From: Dichetophora obliterata
Taxonomy: Eukaryota > Arthropoda > Insecta > Diptera > Sciomyzidae
Direction of reading: 5' to 3'
Length of the DNA stretch: 64,000 bases
Assembly (NCBI GenBank): GCA_963920525.1
Contig: OY986437.1
Location: 30,955,063-31,019,062 of the forward strand
Numbering within the stretch: position 1 is the first letter of the stretch; each line of letters begins with the position of its first letter. Under the pieces are notes generated by a model. It was not told the DNA's origin and did not search any database. It saw nothing but the letters and a program-made list of their open reading frames with translations. This document shows positions 33,421 to 45,440 of this stretch, in pieces. The position numbers and the translations under genes were made by a program.

Positions 33421-33592
33421 TTAAGTTGAGATCTAATATATTTTAGCTACACCAGTCCACAAGTCTATTTATATCAGATTGTAAAAGATGTCGTTCTTCG
33501 GGTGATTTGTAACAAAGAAAAAGCTTCACGTCGTCAGCGTACATTAAGACGCTACAGTGTTTTATTACCGAAGAAAGATCTTCACCGACACT
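33421..33592 (-). pseudogene. LINE-X, RT palm fragment
   Basis: On the minus strand this encodes VGEDLSSVIKHCSVLMYADDVKLFLCYK ... DINRLVDWCS, RT motif C of a Jockey-like LINE, then a stop and NILDLNLKK, where the inserted intact LINE begins. It continues at 28,870. Upstream of 33,592 no RT sequence remains, so LINE-X is 5' truncated here. Confidence 0.8.
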
Positions 33593-36226
33593 ACTCCATC
33601 TATCCACCCTCCAACTAACTATTACCCATCTTCCGTCTCAACACAATGCTTACACATGTATAGGGAGCATTCCCTGAGCGTTGGTTCAGTCTAATAAGTT
33701 TATTGTTGTAGCAACCAAACTTTTAATGAATTTATCTAAGTGCAAGACACTGTTGTATCTACTAAATTTTTTTCTCAGTGTATTTGTGCTTCCATGTGTT
33801 CAAGGGATGTCACTGATTTTTGCTGGTTTTTGTCGAATTAGATTAGCTCAAAAGAACACAACAACATTTTTAATTGCTGATGAACTATTTTTTGTGTGCG
33901 CCTAAAGATTTAAAATTTTAATTATATTGGTAAAAATGTCCATTGTTTAATAGAAAAATGTTTGTGTGTGTAAAGAAATTGCCACGCAAGCATTTCACTA
34001 CCTTTGCAATTAATATTAATTTCCTTCCGAGTGCCATAAATTAAGGTGTTAAATTTTTTTTTGCTTTTATGCCAAGCTAAATGAAGTAATTCTTTGTTAG
34101 CATTATTTACGTTACAATGTGACACATGTACTAACGCACAAACACGCAAACATACACCCAATGACATTTACACTTGCACGCAATGCTACTTACACCCAAA
34201 CATTCGCTACGGTTGTGTCAGAAACGCCCTCCGAATTGCAATAAATCTCAATCGTTCCCAGTGGTACAATTACAAAAGTTCAATTAGAACTCTCTGGGCT
34301 ACTGTCTGCAGCTCTTCTTCCTGACATCCTGCCTGCTGTACAACACACTCCTCTCCTTTCCGCATCAACCTTTGCTATCCGAATAACGTCAGCTGCTGAA
34401 TACCGTTAAATAAAGCGAATATTGACACCTTGGGAGTTTGTGCGACGAATATCCAAGCTGGTGAAAAACAAAGAAATGCTAGCTAGCAAAGAACCAGCCG
34501 GAAACGCAGACATATTGGTAGACATGTTTGTTGTTCTTGTTGCTGCCTGACTGGCTGGCTGGCTGGCTGGCTGGCTTGCGGCAAAGCCACAGACACAGCA
34601 GCAGACAAATCTGAAAAAATAACAACAACAACCGAAACTTAATACAACTTGCAGCACACTAAATTCGCTCGATTGGGAATAAATTCGACTTCTGTTGAGA
34701 TTGTTCTTTCTTCTTTTTTTTTGCCATCGTTATTCTTTGTCTCTGTTAGCTGTTTTTGGTTTTTGTTAACGTGTACCCAAAAAAAAAGAGACAAACGTGA
34801 CAATTTTAAGAAATCGCACCAAAGCCAAAACGATAACAACTTTTACTCAAACTAACTAATTATTCCCCATGGCAGCTAACAGCAATAAACAATGAATTGC
34901 AGTGCAAGAACAACAACAACAAACTAAAACCTACAACAGCTAGCTTCCTTAGTTATAATGAAAACATTCTTGGTGCTCATTTATTAACTTGTCCTATATA
35001 GATGTATTTTATTTTGCCACGTTTATTGGAAATATTGGCCACTTTCGTTTGCTTTTGCTGATTACTTAACTATGCAATAAGAGTATTTATCATAAATTTA
35101 AGCAACATAAAAATGGCCAAAAAACCAATTAAGAGCATGCACATTTTTTTACATAAATTGTTTAGAAATAAGTGATTATGTTTGTTGTTGAGAGCATAGA
35201 AGCAACTTTTTTGCATTTTTCATTATACACATTTCTTTTACTTGACAATCACATTAATTTGCTGGCTATAAAAATGTCATTGGCCAGTATGTTGCTGTTT
35301 ATTTCAATTTGGCAACAAGCGTTACCAGAGTAGCACTCACACACACACACACCTCTTTTATCCTCGTACTACGCACTTCTTAGGTGATATTTGAGATTTT
35401 ACTTTTTGCGTACATGAGCAATAAATATTAATTACCTACACATATGAGCACTAATTGGCAATGAGATGGCGCCAAATTTGGCAACATTTACTGCCTACTT
35501 TTATAACATTAATAGAATTGTTGGGGCAATTGTCGCACATGTGTAGCGAATGTATTACACTGTTTGACAATTTTCAAAATTTTTCCCAAAATTACAAACT
35601 AAAGACTTTACATTCGAGCCATTTTAAATATAGATATTAAATTTACTCTAAATTTACTAACATAAAAAGTAAGCAAGTTCTCTCATGTCTTTGATATTCT
35701 TTGTCAAATCGGTCAACAAAAAGATCGACCACCGCCCATCATGCTGATATGAATATTTTTAGTTTTCATACGGCAATTCAGTGGCGTAGCTAGGATTTTC
35801 CAATGGGGGGAGAAGCAGAAGAGACTTGAGTTCGCTAAAAAGTATTGTCATTAGGGAACAAAAGAGTTTAAGAGAGAATTGCTTTCAGACGAAACTAAAA
35901 CTAGGAGTAGCAGTTGCTTAGCAATCGCGTAAGCTGGCTACATAAATTGGTACGTTGAAGATGCATTTAAGTTGGATCGCTCACTCTAATAAACTTTTCC
36001 CAAAGCAATAAAAGTAAAGATATAATGTTGTGTTGTCTCAAAAAATGGACGTACATATTTCATAATTTCGTAATATTGCGTAATGAATAAACTTAACCGA
36101 TCTCATAATCTTTTTAATACAATAAAATTTTAATTTATTTAAATTTATTGCATATTCATTAATTTATTTAATTCTTGGCGTTTCTTAACCAACCCCTTCT
36201 TGTCATTTATTTTTTTAAGCCGATCA
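33593..36226. other. Non-coding stretch
   Basis: No supported gene. It includes a (GGCT)n microsatellite at about 34,550-34,577, CA-rich DNA near 35,336-35,352, a CAGTGGCGTAGCTAGGA word at 35,779 (a frequent end of insect hAT-like elements, no partner seen), and copy 2 of dispersed repeat A at 35,905-36,000. An open frame NALRIAINLNRSQWYNYKSS near 34,228 has no recognised family. Confidence 0.5.
35905..36000 (+). repeat. Dispersed repeat A, copy 2
   Basis: Matches 1150-1245 in direct orientation with about one difference in six to eight bases. Non-coding. Confidence 0.6.
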
Positions 36227-36239
36227 TAAGAAATAGCTG
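36145..36239 (-). CDS. Hypothetical C-terminal exon, split by the LOA-like LINE
   Basis: On the minus strand the flank right of the LINE (50,943-51,005) plus one copy of the 13 bp target sequence joins this segment in a single open frame: RVHKTLPRVRSVSGLFIEP, then AISYDRLKKINDKKGLV and KKRQELNKLMNMQ, then a stop at 36,145. A splice-acceptor-like CTACATACAG precedes it near 50,996. The basic, helical composition is coding-like, but no family is recognised. It may be the last exon of a host gene or a fragment of an older element. Confidence 0.3.
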
Positions 36240-36272
36240 ATAGCAGCGGGGGCAGCACTACATCCTCCAAAT

Positions 36273-36522
36273 CAACAAGGAGGCAGAGGATATCCTCTAC
36301 GCGCGTTGCGGGAAGATGGCGTGGGGCGTTGGTAGTGTTTATCTTCGCCTCAAAAAGCGCCACCCCAAGGACAACAACAGCAACACACTAGAGTCCGGAG
36401 AGGTGGAAAAAGACCTCGGCCTAGAAGCCGTGACCGACGCTGCCCAAGGACTCAGTCTGGAAGATGCGGGTGACGGAGGCACACTCACAAAAGTTGACCC
36501 CGTAAAGGAACCTTCAGCCTAA
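36273..36522 (+). pseudogene. LINE ORF1, C-terminal remnant
   Basis: 5'-truncated gag-like frame reading INKEAEDILYARCGKMAWG, then GSVYLRLKKRHPKDNN and a Glu/Asp-rich tail to EPSA-stop. The stop codon shares its last base with the ORF2 start (TAATG at 36,520-36,524). The same TAATG overlap supports stop-restart translation in the Bombyx LINE SART1; here the mechanism is inferred by analogy. Confidence 0.65.
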
Positions 36523-38102
36523 TGGAGTTGAAGGTCCTTCAAATAAACCTGCATAAGTGCAAAACCGCCAGCGCAGAACTCCTTCTCGTATTGGAGGAAG
36601 GAGGCTACGATGTGGCTTTAGTACAGGAGCCGTGGATTGCCTCGGGCAACGCGGTATCTGGCCTAAAGTCACAAAACTTCAATACGTTCTTCGCAACAAC
36701 AGTAAGTAGAACAAGAACAGCCATCCTTATAAGGAAAGGCATCTATACTTATCTAATGTCTCATTACAGCACTGACGATCTCACCGTTGTGGCGCTAGAG
36801 GGCGACGCGGACGAGCCGATCCTGGTCGCCTCATGCTACATGGCGCATGACGTCGACGCACCACCAGACGAGCTACAAAGAATGGTAGCAGTCGTCGGCG
36901 GGAAGAACCAAGCAGTTGTCATCGGAGCAGATGCCAATGCACACCACCCAGTATGGGGCAGCCCAGACATAAACGATCGAGGTGAGTCCCTACTTAACTT
37001 TATTCTACAATATAAACTTAGCGTAGCTAACATCGGCGAGGAACCCACGTATGTAGGCCCCACCTCGTTGATAGTGTTAGACCTTACAATATTCTCCGAC
37101 AACAACACTCTGGTCACAAATTGGAGGGTGCTAGCACAGCCCTCCTTCTCGGACCACAATTATATTAGCTTTAGTATAAGCTTTAACTACACTCCAGCTC
37201 AAAAGATCTTTAGAAGCCCCAGAAACACTAACTGGAACCGCTTCAGAAGCATCATTGAGACCAAATTACCAGCTACTAAACAAATTAATACGGAAGAGGG
37301 CATTGAAAGGTCACTGAAGATTCTCTCGGCCCATCTTCTCAAAGCCTATCATGCCTATTGTAAGCCCACGCGAACAAAGCGTAAGATCAGACCACCATGG
37401 TGGAGTCCGAATCTTACAGAGCAAAGACGCGACCTAAAATATTTCTTTAAACTAGCTTAAATAGCTGACCAAGAGGAAATTTGGGGGGAATACAAATGTA
37501 TTCAAACTTTTTAAAACAAACGTGCGCAGAGCAAAAAGACATTCGTGGAAGAACTTTTGCTCAAACATAGAAAAAACTGTGGACACAGCAAGGCTCAGGA
37601 AGCTACTCTCAAAGCAGCCCTCCATTTAGAGCCAGCTACGCAAAGACAATGGCCAGTGGACGGAGAGCAGTCAGGAATCCCTCGAGGTGCTTTTAAAGGC
37701 GCATTTTCCTGGCTGTACCGAAGCTCCTAGCACTGCTACAATACGAGGGCACAGGACAACCCCGCTACAGGTTCCACACGACTTAATAACGTCGGACGGA
37801 ATCGTATGGGCTATAAACTCGTTCTCGGGATACAAATCTCCGGGACCAGACGGTATAATTCCTGCCATGTTGCAAACGGCTGAATCGCGAGTCGTCCCAT
37901 GGCTGAAGAATATATTTAACGGATGCATCAGGCTAAACTATGTACCTGTGGCTTGGAGGACAGCGAGGGTTGTATTCTTACCGAAGGCAGGTAAGAGCAG
38001 CCATCCATGTCCGAGAGACTATAGGCCAATAAGTCTGACTTTCTTTGTACTCAAAACGCTCGAGAAATTGATTGACTTGCACCTAAGAAACACTTCAATC
38101 CA
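36522..38102 (+). pseudogene. LINE ORF2, endonuclease and N-terminal RT, broken
   Basis: Starts at the ATG of TAATG: MELKVLQINLHKCKTA, an APE endonuclease start typical of R1/LOA/I elements, with LVQEPW, GADANAHHPVWG (the GDxN-type site is ADAN here) and SDHNYISF. Stops at 37,458 and near 37,513 and frame changes over 37,460-37,690 break the connector. The RT domain resumes with SGYKSPGPDGIIPAML, AWRTARVVFLPKAGK and DYRPISLTFFVLKTLEKLI up to HLRNTSI at 38,100. It then continues exactly in frame at 48,832. Confidence 0.88.
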
Positions 38103-38520
38103 CACAGAAAATAAAAAAATTGATTTATTACCCTAAACTTGATTAGGTAATCTGAAATTTTCTACTGCACCTAATCTTTTCGGCAACTTTTCTACTTTCA
38201 CGGTTAATAAAACAATCATGCATTATGTTTTTTACCTAATTAAAAATTGTAAATTCGACTGAAATTTTGTTTAGAAAATAACAAAATTTTTTATATATTT
38301 TACCTAATACAAGTTGTTGAATTCGTACTTCACTTGGTATACACTTGCTTATAAAAAAAAAAAATTTATTTTGAAATTTTCTGAAATCATTTTTCAATCA
38401 TTTTTCAACCGTCATTTTTTCAAATAATTTTGAACGTTTCAAAAAACAAACGTACTAAAAAAACATAATAAACATAGCATCTATCGGATTAATCAAATTT
38501 ATTCCTTTATACTACTGGCA

Positions 38521-41500
38521 ATGGAGGGGGACCAAATAATTGTTCTGCCAACAAACGACGTTTGCTCCCAAATGCTGCAGCTCCTTTTGGATTGGGGGCT
38601 GGAGGAGCTTATTCCTGACTTCACAGGTATTTATACTAGAATAATTTCAGCAAAATGTCGCTAGCAATCCCTGTTTTTATATGGGGACTTTATTTAGCCA
38701 TGTCCGTCTGTTCGTCTGTCTGTCTGTGATCTTACTTACATAGTTGGCGCTACAACCGTATGTCGGTCTTGGCCTCATCTAAGAATTTGCGCCAGCCATA
38801 TCTGTCTTTCGCTTGCTGGCGCCAGTTGGAAATTCCAAGCTTCGCCAGGTTGTATTCTACTTGGTCTTTCCAACGAAGATGCGGTCGTCCTCTTCTGCTT
38901 TGACCGCCGCTGGGAACCGATAGCAGTGTCTTAAGCTATCTTAACAAAATTCAATATATCGTCACCTAAAACGCAAGAAGGCGTAACAACAAAAAATTCA
39001 AAATCGATTTTTTGATTCACTATGATGCACCGTATCAAAATACATGTTCCTGCAAAATTTAACACTCCTACAACTAAAAACGACGTTTTTATTAACAACA
39101 CTTTAAAAGCCTTCAGTACAAGCGCTTGAGAAATTTATAAAGTTTTTGCTTCTCCTGCAAAATCATAAAAAGTGTTGATACGTCTTCTTGCATTTTAGGT
39201 GATGATATGTATGTATAAGTTTTTCATCCAAAAATAAAGATCAAGTTCGAAAATGAATCGTATGAAAACCACGCCTTCCTCTCATACAAAGTGGCTTTAC
39301 CAAATCGGACTTTACCAAATTTCTTTGAATTTCACTTAAATTAATATAATGACTTAAAATTTTTTAAATTTTGAATGTTTTGAATTTAAAAAAAGAGCGA
39401 AAATTTCGCCCACCATTTTTTTAAATTTAATTTTCTGTAAATGTTTAGTAAAAATGGCCATGAATAAACATGGTATTGACTAACACTTTGAAGGTCGACG
39501 TAAACCAGGTGACCAGACTGTTTTGTTGTCTATTATCCCTAGCTGCGTGATGGTTTCACGTGACATCGCATAGTCTTGGAGTTATAGGTTGCAAAGCCTC
39601 GGAATTCGTTATTCGAAAACAATTTTCACGTGCCGTTTCATCGATAACATTTTATGGGTGTAAGACAAGGGGCGTGTCACCTTCCACACTACCCAAATTT
39701 GCGATATCGAATAGGTTTGGAGTTATAGGCTTCGGAATTCGGCATTCGACCACAATTGACACATGCAGTTTCACTGATAATATTTTATGGGTGTTTGTCA
39801 ACGTGGGCGTGCCAGCAGCGTGCCGGGTTTTAGCTAGTATTTTATAAATATATATGTTTTTCGATTTTAATGTTTTTCTGCAGTTCATAGCAATTTTATA
39901 TCTTGACATGAAATCATGACTCATTATTTAATAATAAAAAAAATAGCAATTTGTTTGAATCTTTTTCTTTTAAAGGATTTTGTGTTGTGTCGGTAACCAT
40001 TACACGTTTACTTTTTCCCCCGTTTAATAATAAAATCTTAGTTATATCTTAATAATATTTTTTATTTTTTATGTAGGCCTTTGGGGAAAACTTCGCACAA
40101 GTGCTATTTAATATTTACTTATATATGTTCTAACTAGTTTTATACAAATTATTGTTGTATGTTTAACTTAGTTTTGGAGGTTTTCACTTTTTTTAATTTT
40201 TTTTACAGCTAAAAAAATAAATATTGAGGTAATGAGAAATTTAACGCACGATGATATAAGCGCACTTATTCCACCAGAGCGTTTCGGACTTAGAATTTTG
40301 TTTCGGACAAAACTATTTAAATGGAAACTTGAAAATGTAAATTATTTAAATTTAAATAAATATGGTTATTTTCCTTATAGTTAACTTTCAAAGGGTATTA
40401 AGCCAGTCATGGAAAGTTTTTTGAATAACTCTGTAAGTCCATTTAAGCCAGATGGTGAAAATAACCCTGGAAATACCATAGAAGTCTCCGATATGGTTTG
40501 TATTCACTATTTCACGTACTTATGTTATAATATGATAACGTTGGCCAGAAAGGTTTAATAAAATAAATCGAGCTATTTTTTGTAGTGGCTAAGCAATAAA
40601 ATTTAATCCACCTAATATTTTTCTCTCTTCATTTAATTTTCAAATCCGTCGAAATTTAAATTTTCTTCAAGTTTTTTAAAAAAAACTCATGTGATCAAAA
40701 ACACAACTGCGTTTTCAACTGAAGAACTGAATATTCATAAGAATTTGGTTATTTTATATTTTTTTTTAGAACTTGAGTAATCTCTTACATGCTACAATTC
40801 GCGGTAAAGGGATTATATTAAATTTTAAAAAAAACGGAGCGTTTTCAACTGAAGAACGGCACTTGCTTGTTACAATAGTTGCGGAAAATTGGCTACATCA
40901 ATATAGACAGATTTCAAAAGAGGACTTTGAAACAGCTGCAGAACAAATAATAAGTTTATTTCCATGTGAAGATAAAGTATGTCAGGGAGTGTACACAATA
41001 AAATTGAGACAGCGATTTAATTTTCCTCGTTTCATACGTGGTAAGCATGGTATATTCAACATGGTATATAGGTACCGCAGCTATCAAACACATGGTATAT
41101 TATAATTTGCAAGTTTTGTTATTTGGTTTGCTTTTATTCGTAAAAACCTGATTTTGACAAGTGCTGTCCTACCACAAAAGAGAATTTTATCTACCACTTT
41201 TACCAGGTTGAATATATCTTGCGTGGCAAGAATATTTTTTTCGCCTCCAAATTTATTAAAAATGTATCGTGTACACTCTTCAATCTTACATTTTCAAAAA
41301 CAAAATAATATTTTAATTCAAACTATAGTATGTATACACGGGCTTTAAAGGGACACGCGGAAAGTTAGCGGAGAGGTATTACGCCCTCTCCAAAAAATAT
41401 AGGAAGCAGGGCTTTTTAAAAAGTAGGTATAATTTAAAAAGAGCAGCAGCCCCCGAAGAAATAACTCAAGAATCAAATGTTAAAGGTTGGTAAAAGATAC

Positions 41501-44500
41501 AAGAATAGTTTATTTTAAAAGTTTATTTCTATTTATTTTACCTTCTACTAACAATTTTCGATTCAGTAGCTATAGATCAATCAGATGGAGAAATTGCTGA
41601 TCATGAGATGTGGTTGAAAAACAATGTATCTCCTGAATCACTCGTTATTGAAAAATGCAACTTAACATTTTCTAATCGAAGAAACGATATAGACAAAAAG
41701 ATCACATCGAATAACTTGCTGATAAAATGGCCTATTTTAAAACAAAAGATTGGAATGACTTTGGTAATTAAATTAGTTGTTTAGTTTCTTTCTTGAAAAA
41801 TGATTTTATTATCTGACAGTTTTTTTATTGTTTACATGGAATAAATTTTGGGATTTATAAATTAATTTATTAATTTAAATAAGTCATTTTTTATTTTTCT
41901 GCTGTGTATTGGCCCAAAATAGTGATTATATGATATATATGCTTCAGCTAAGTTATTAATTAAAAACTTAATTGCAGATTGAACTCGACTTCGAACGCCT
42001 GTTTCCACTGAAAAATAATCTTCTGTTTTTAAAATGGGATCAGTTTGAATGCAAAATTTTAACTCTTTACAAAAAAGAAATTCGAGACATAAGAAACAAG
42101 CATTTATTCTCGATTGTAGAGGAAGACATTGAGAAAAGTATGTTTAATTTGAGTGTTTGAGGAAATCTTTATTAATCATATCTTCTATGTAGATTCCAAA
42201 CACTACATATTAATAACTCTTCTTCATGCAGTATTAAGACCACAGCTCATTAAAATTAAATCCTATCAAGGAAGTAAGCAATGGAAACCCTCTATTAGTG
42301 ATGGCCAGTCAGCTTTTGCAATTCATTTAAAGGTATGATCAGTATTTAAGTCAAATACTATAAAAACCAGTGCTATTTTTACCCATAACTTGTAGGTCAA
42401 ATATGAGGTACTCACCTAACGAGGGATGTAAATTGGGTAGGGCAGGGGACCCCTCTTATTTGAGATAATTTTCTAAAATTCTTTTAATATATAAAATTCA
42501 CTTAAAAATATTTATTTAACATGCTATCATATTGTAATTAGTGAATTTACGTCCCTGCACCTAACGCGACTTCAACTTTGAATAGTTACTATCAGTTTAC
42601 GTATGATTACGTGATTAACGCAGCTGTAGCATATGTCACATTAGAGTCAGCTAAATGGGTTCTGTGAGTATGTGGCTATACAGCAATTAAATTAGTTTAG
42701 AAAAATATAGACCATATGATAATTTCATCTTACAAACTTAAAATGAATCTAAACTTAAGATCCAATTCAATTTTATTTTGAACTCTCGTTTTTGTTAAAT
42801 GACGTTTGCCCCGGTTTAGCTAAAGAACAAGTATTTTTTAGAAGAAGATTTTGTGCGTTAATCTGTAAAAAAAACTGCTGATATATTTCAACATGTCCGA
42901 AGTTAACACTGTGCACTTTTTTGTACACTTTTTTCTCTGTATTTGATAATTTGAACGTTATTCACTTAATTTTGGTATGAGAAATCTCGTGGTTGCATTT
43001 GTTTTACCAATTTTTTTTAAGATATATCAAAAATTACTCAAGACATGCACTCATTTTCATGTTGATAACTCTTGAACCAGTAAGATTTTCACTTTTGGCT
43101 CTTCAGTAAAGTTCTACCTATTATTCTGACCAACAACTCTGCTGAACAAGTAAATATGAAAAAACCGCTTCCAGTGGGTCTTATCGAATGAGTCTTACAA
43201 AAAGTCTTGCTTAAAGTCAAACAAAACATTCTAACAACATTGCGTATGAGTAACATTATTTGCTTTGAAATGTTGAAAGCGGGCAAGACATACTATGTGG
43301 CTTCCTAAAGGTTTAAAGACAATTTCAAACGATATTTCATATATATTTGATCAGCAAAGTTGTTGGCCAGAGGAAAAGGAAAAACTTTACTTAAAAAACC
43401 AAAGTGAAAATCCTAATGGTTCAAGAGTTATCAACATGCAAATGAGTGCATATTTGGAGTAATTAAAAAAAGGAAAATTTTGCACTAAAGTCTTCGGTAA
43501 AGTAGCAAAACGGATGTAACCACGAGATTCCTCATATTAAAATAAAGGGAAAAAAGTTGAAATTATTAAGTACAGATTTTCGTGCCGCACAGAGTAATCT
43601 ACGTCGCACAGTGTAACGAGTGTGGCCAACAAAAACTAAAGAATAAAAGTCATTAATTTGTAAATCTAAAAATGCGAAATTATAGTTTCGAGTTTTAATA
43701 TGTCGAGTATAAAAAGATTTTACGATATCTTTTCAGCTAAGGAAATGCCACTCTTTCAAAATTGCATTGGATATGTAATAATTTTTCTTTTACAGTTTGA
43801 CACTGTATATTTTTAAAAAGGCGTACATTTTAGTAATAAAAGTATGCAAAAAAAGAAATTACAACTTATATTACAACTTATAAAAAATTGTGTACAACTA
43901 AAGATAGGTCTTAGAAATCTAAAAAACGAAAACTTTGAGACACAATAAAAAGAAAACAGAAATTTTTCAACAACTTTTTCTCAACATTTCTCTTTTGTGG
44001 AGCATGTTTTGGTGAAAATATGGTAATTTTATATGAAAGTATAAAGCCAATTTCCAAACTTTAAAATATAAATAAATAAATTTTTTTCATAAAACTTTTA
44101 AATAAAACACTTTCTTAACATAGCCCTAATATTTTACATATGTAATATTTACAGAAGTAGGCTAATTTTTTGGGGTACTATACCAGATTACTGATTTCAG
44201 TTATATGAAAGGTGGGTGAGCTAGTAGGCCGATTTGATTTATTTTCACACTAGCTGACTAGTTCTGACTAACATGCTGACAAAATAAATATGTGTACCAA
44301 ATTTAACTGATCTAGGATAAATTTTTGGAGAGCTATTCCAGATTACCGGTTTCGGCTATATGAGAGGTGGGTGCGGCATTCATTGAATTCGAACGAAATT
44401 TTGTGAGAATAGTTCCTCTACCGTAAAACTCATTTTCACAAAATTGCATGATTCTCCGGCAACTCCTCATATTTTTGGCCACTCGCTATATGGGCTCGTT

Positions 44501-45122
44501 ACATTGTGCGTTGCGTAATCAACACTCGATTTTTTACTCGCTATTTGCTTATTTACGTGCTTAGCTAATTTACGTTACGCGAACTTAATTAGGCCATTAG
44601 GTGCGCAGTGGATTTCCACATGGGGTAATATTTTTTTTATTATTCACAATGATTTGAATTAGCAAATATTATTGAGGGACTGTACAGAGAAGATGCCTAT
44701 TTCAAAGATTACCCTTTTTTCGTCGAGGCCAATGATAACCCTTTTTTAATAACCAAAAATTAGTGCAAAATAAGTAACGCAATTTCAAATTTTTTTAGGA
44801 TGAAAACTTCATTGAATCAACAATCAATATTAGAAAAGAACATTACCTGGCAAGAAATTTAACCCTACAACCTTTTATTATTGTCGTTGGTGAAACCATT
44901 AATAAGCTACAACACTTCTTCATATATTTCAACGATGTTATTTATCAAACGGAAAGCTTTTTAAAAGCGGTTTCAGTCATTTTTCAAATATACCAAACCT
45001 TTAACTTGGAGTATGATCTGCAGTGCCGCCAAGTGTGGAGTTTCATCGAGGAATACTTTTACGAATTTTCAACTGGTCCTATTTCTACATCAACAAGAGT
45101 GCTTTTAGCTTCCCTGAAGTAA
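38521..45122 (+). CDS. SAM-like accessory protein of the transposon, 9 exons
   Basis: Gene model from splice sites: exons 38,521-38,626; 40,209-40,336; 40,394-40,495; 40,770-41,040; 41,351-41,485; 41,567-41,763; 41,978-42,137; 42,193-42,332; 44,799-45,122. Every intron is GT-AG and all phases fit, giving 520 aa with no stop. Residues 1-78 resemble a SAM fold (LLLDWGLEELIPDF ... LTHDDISALIPPERFGLR ... FKWKLEN). Residues about 113-203 form a conserved-looking helical region (KKNGAFSTEERHLLVTIV, FPCEDKVCQGVYTIKL), followed by basic KLAERYYALSKKYRKQG. The C-terminal part (QPFIIVVGETINKL, SFLKAVSVIFQIYQTFNL, VWSFIEEYFYEF) has the look of a separate domain. Function is unknown; it may act with the transposase in DNA binding or complex assembly. 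Exon 1 start is the first ATG; an upstream exon is not needed. Confidence 0.78.
38727..38935 (-). mobile_element. RTE-like LINE, solo 3' end
   Basis: The minus-strand sequence matches the last ~200 bp of the RTE-like element at 27,990-28,188, including the RRGRPHLRWKDQVE-encoding region, the WRQQAKDR region and the AACTA-GTAAGTAAG end. It is a severely 5'-truncated insertion in intron 1 of the SAM-like gene. Confidence 0.85.
39562..39815 (+). repeat. Tandem ~140 bp duplication in intron 1
   Basis: 39,575-39,680 and 39,717-39,815 share TTGGAGTTATAGG, TCGGAATTCG-ATTCGA, AATT--CAC, GTTTCA-TGATAA-ATTTTATGGGTGT and GGGCGTG. It spans a 95-codon open frame that is a by-product of the repeat. Confidence 0.6.
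42900..43615. repeat. Long palindromic element in intron 8
   Basis: Left and right halves are inverted copies: TGAGAAATCTCGTGGTTGCA (42,978) against TGTAACCACGAGATTCCTCA (43,514), and CATGTTGATAACTCTTGAACCA (about 43,057) against TGGTTCAAGAGTTATCAACATG (about 43,417), with further matches outward (ACACTGTGC). The arms are about 250-300 bp, so the whole can fold. Likely a foldback MITE; no transposase frame. Confidence 0.7.
44177..44371 (+). repeat. Direct repeat pair in intron 8
   Basis: CCAGATTACTGATTTCAGTTATATGA and CCAGATTACCGGTTTCGGCTATATGA, each followed by GGTGGGTG, start near 44,183 and 44,336. The spacing is about 153 bp. Non-coding. Confidence 0.65.
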
Positions 45123-45440
45123 GGAACTTATTTCTTTTTTTCATATTTCTATTGAATGCATCCCAAAAATGACACACAAAGTTTTATAATCAAAAATATT
45201 AAAATATATTAATGTTTCATATATGTAACTGAAATGTATCTTCACAATTGTTTCAAATAATTTACATGTTAAAATATCATATTGTTGATGAAACATTTCT
45301 ACTGGTCCTATTTCTACACTAACACGTTTACTTTTGTCTTCCTTGAAGTACAAGATATATTTACTTATTTGTTTAATATACCATTTGATGACATACAAAA
45401 TTTCAAAATGGAAAATATTAAAATATATTCATGTTTTCTT
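45075..45440 (+). repeat. Diverged duplication linking the two transposon genes
   Basis: CTGGTCCTATTTCTACA followed by CTTTT-GTCTTCCTTGAAGTA at 45,301-45,350 repeats the last codons of the SAM-like gene at 45,074-45,121. A-ATATTAAAATATATT-ATGTTTT also recurs (about 45,200 and 45,412). The 5' leader of the transposase gene thus derives from a ~226 bp tandem copy of the end of the first gene. Confidence 0.6.

Larger units (their letters stand above)
36240..38102 (+). mobile_element. LOA/I-like LINE, 5' segment
   Basis: 5'-truncated LINE whose target duplication TAAGAAATAGCTG appears at 36,227-36,239 and 50,930-50,942. This segment holds the end of ORF1 and the first half of ORF2; the rest is at 48,830-50,929. 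The two halves are separated by a 10.7 kb DNA transposon. The ORF2 RNase H domain and the endonuclease sequence point to the LOA/I group; the clade is an inference. Confidence 0.9.

Noticed and set aside
35779..35795. hAT-like end CAGTGGCGTAGCTAGGA
   Set aside because: Only one end is visible, so no element can be drawn.
42900..44520. Additional coding exons of the SAM-like gene in intron 8
   Set aside because: Exons 8 and 9 join in phase without them, and the region is occupied by a palindromic element and direct repeats.
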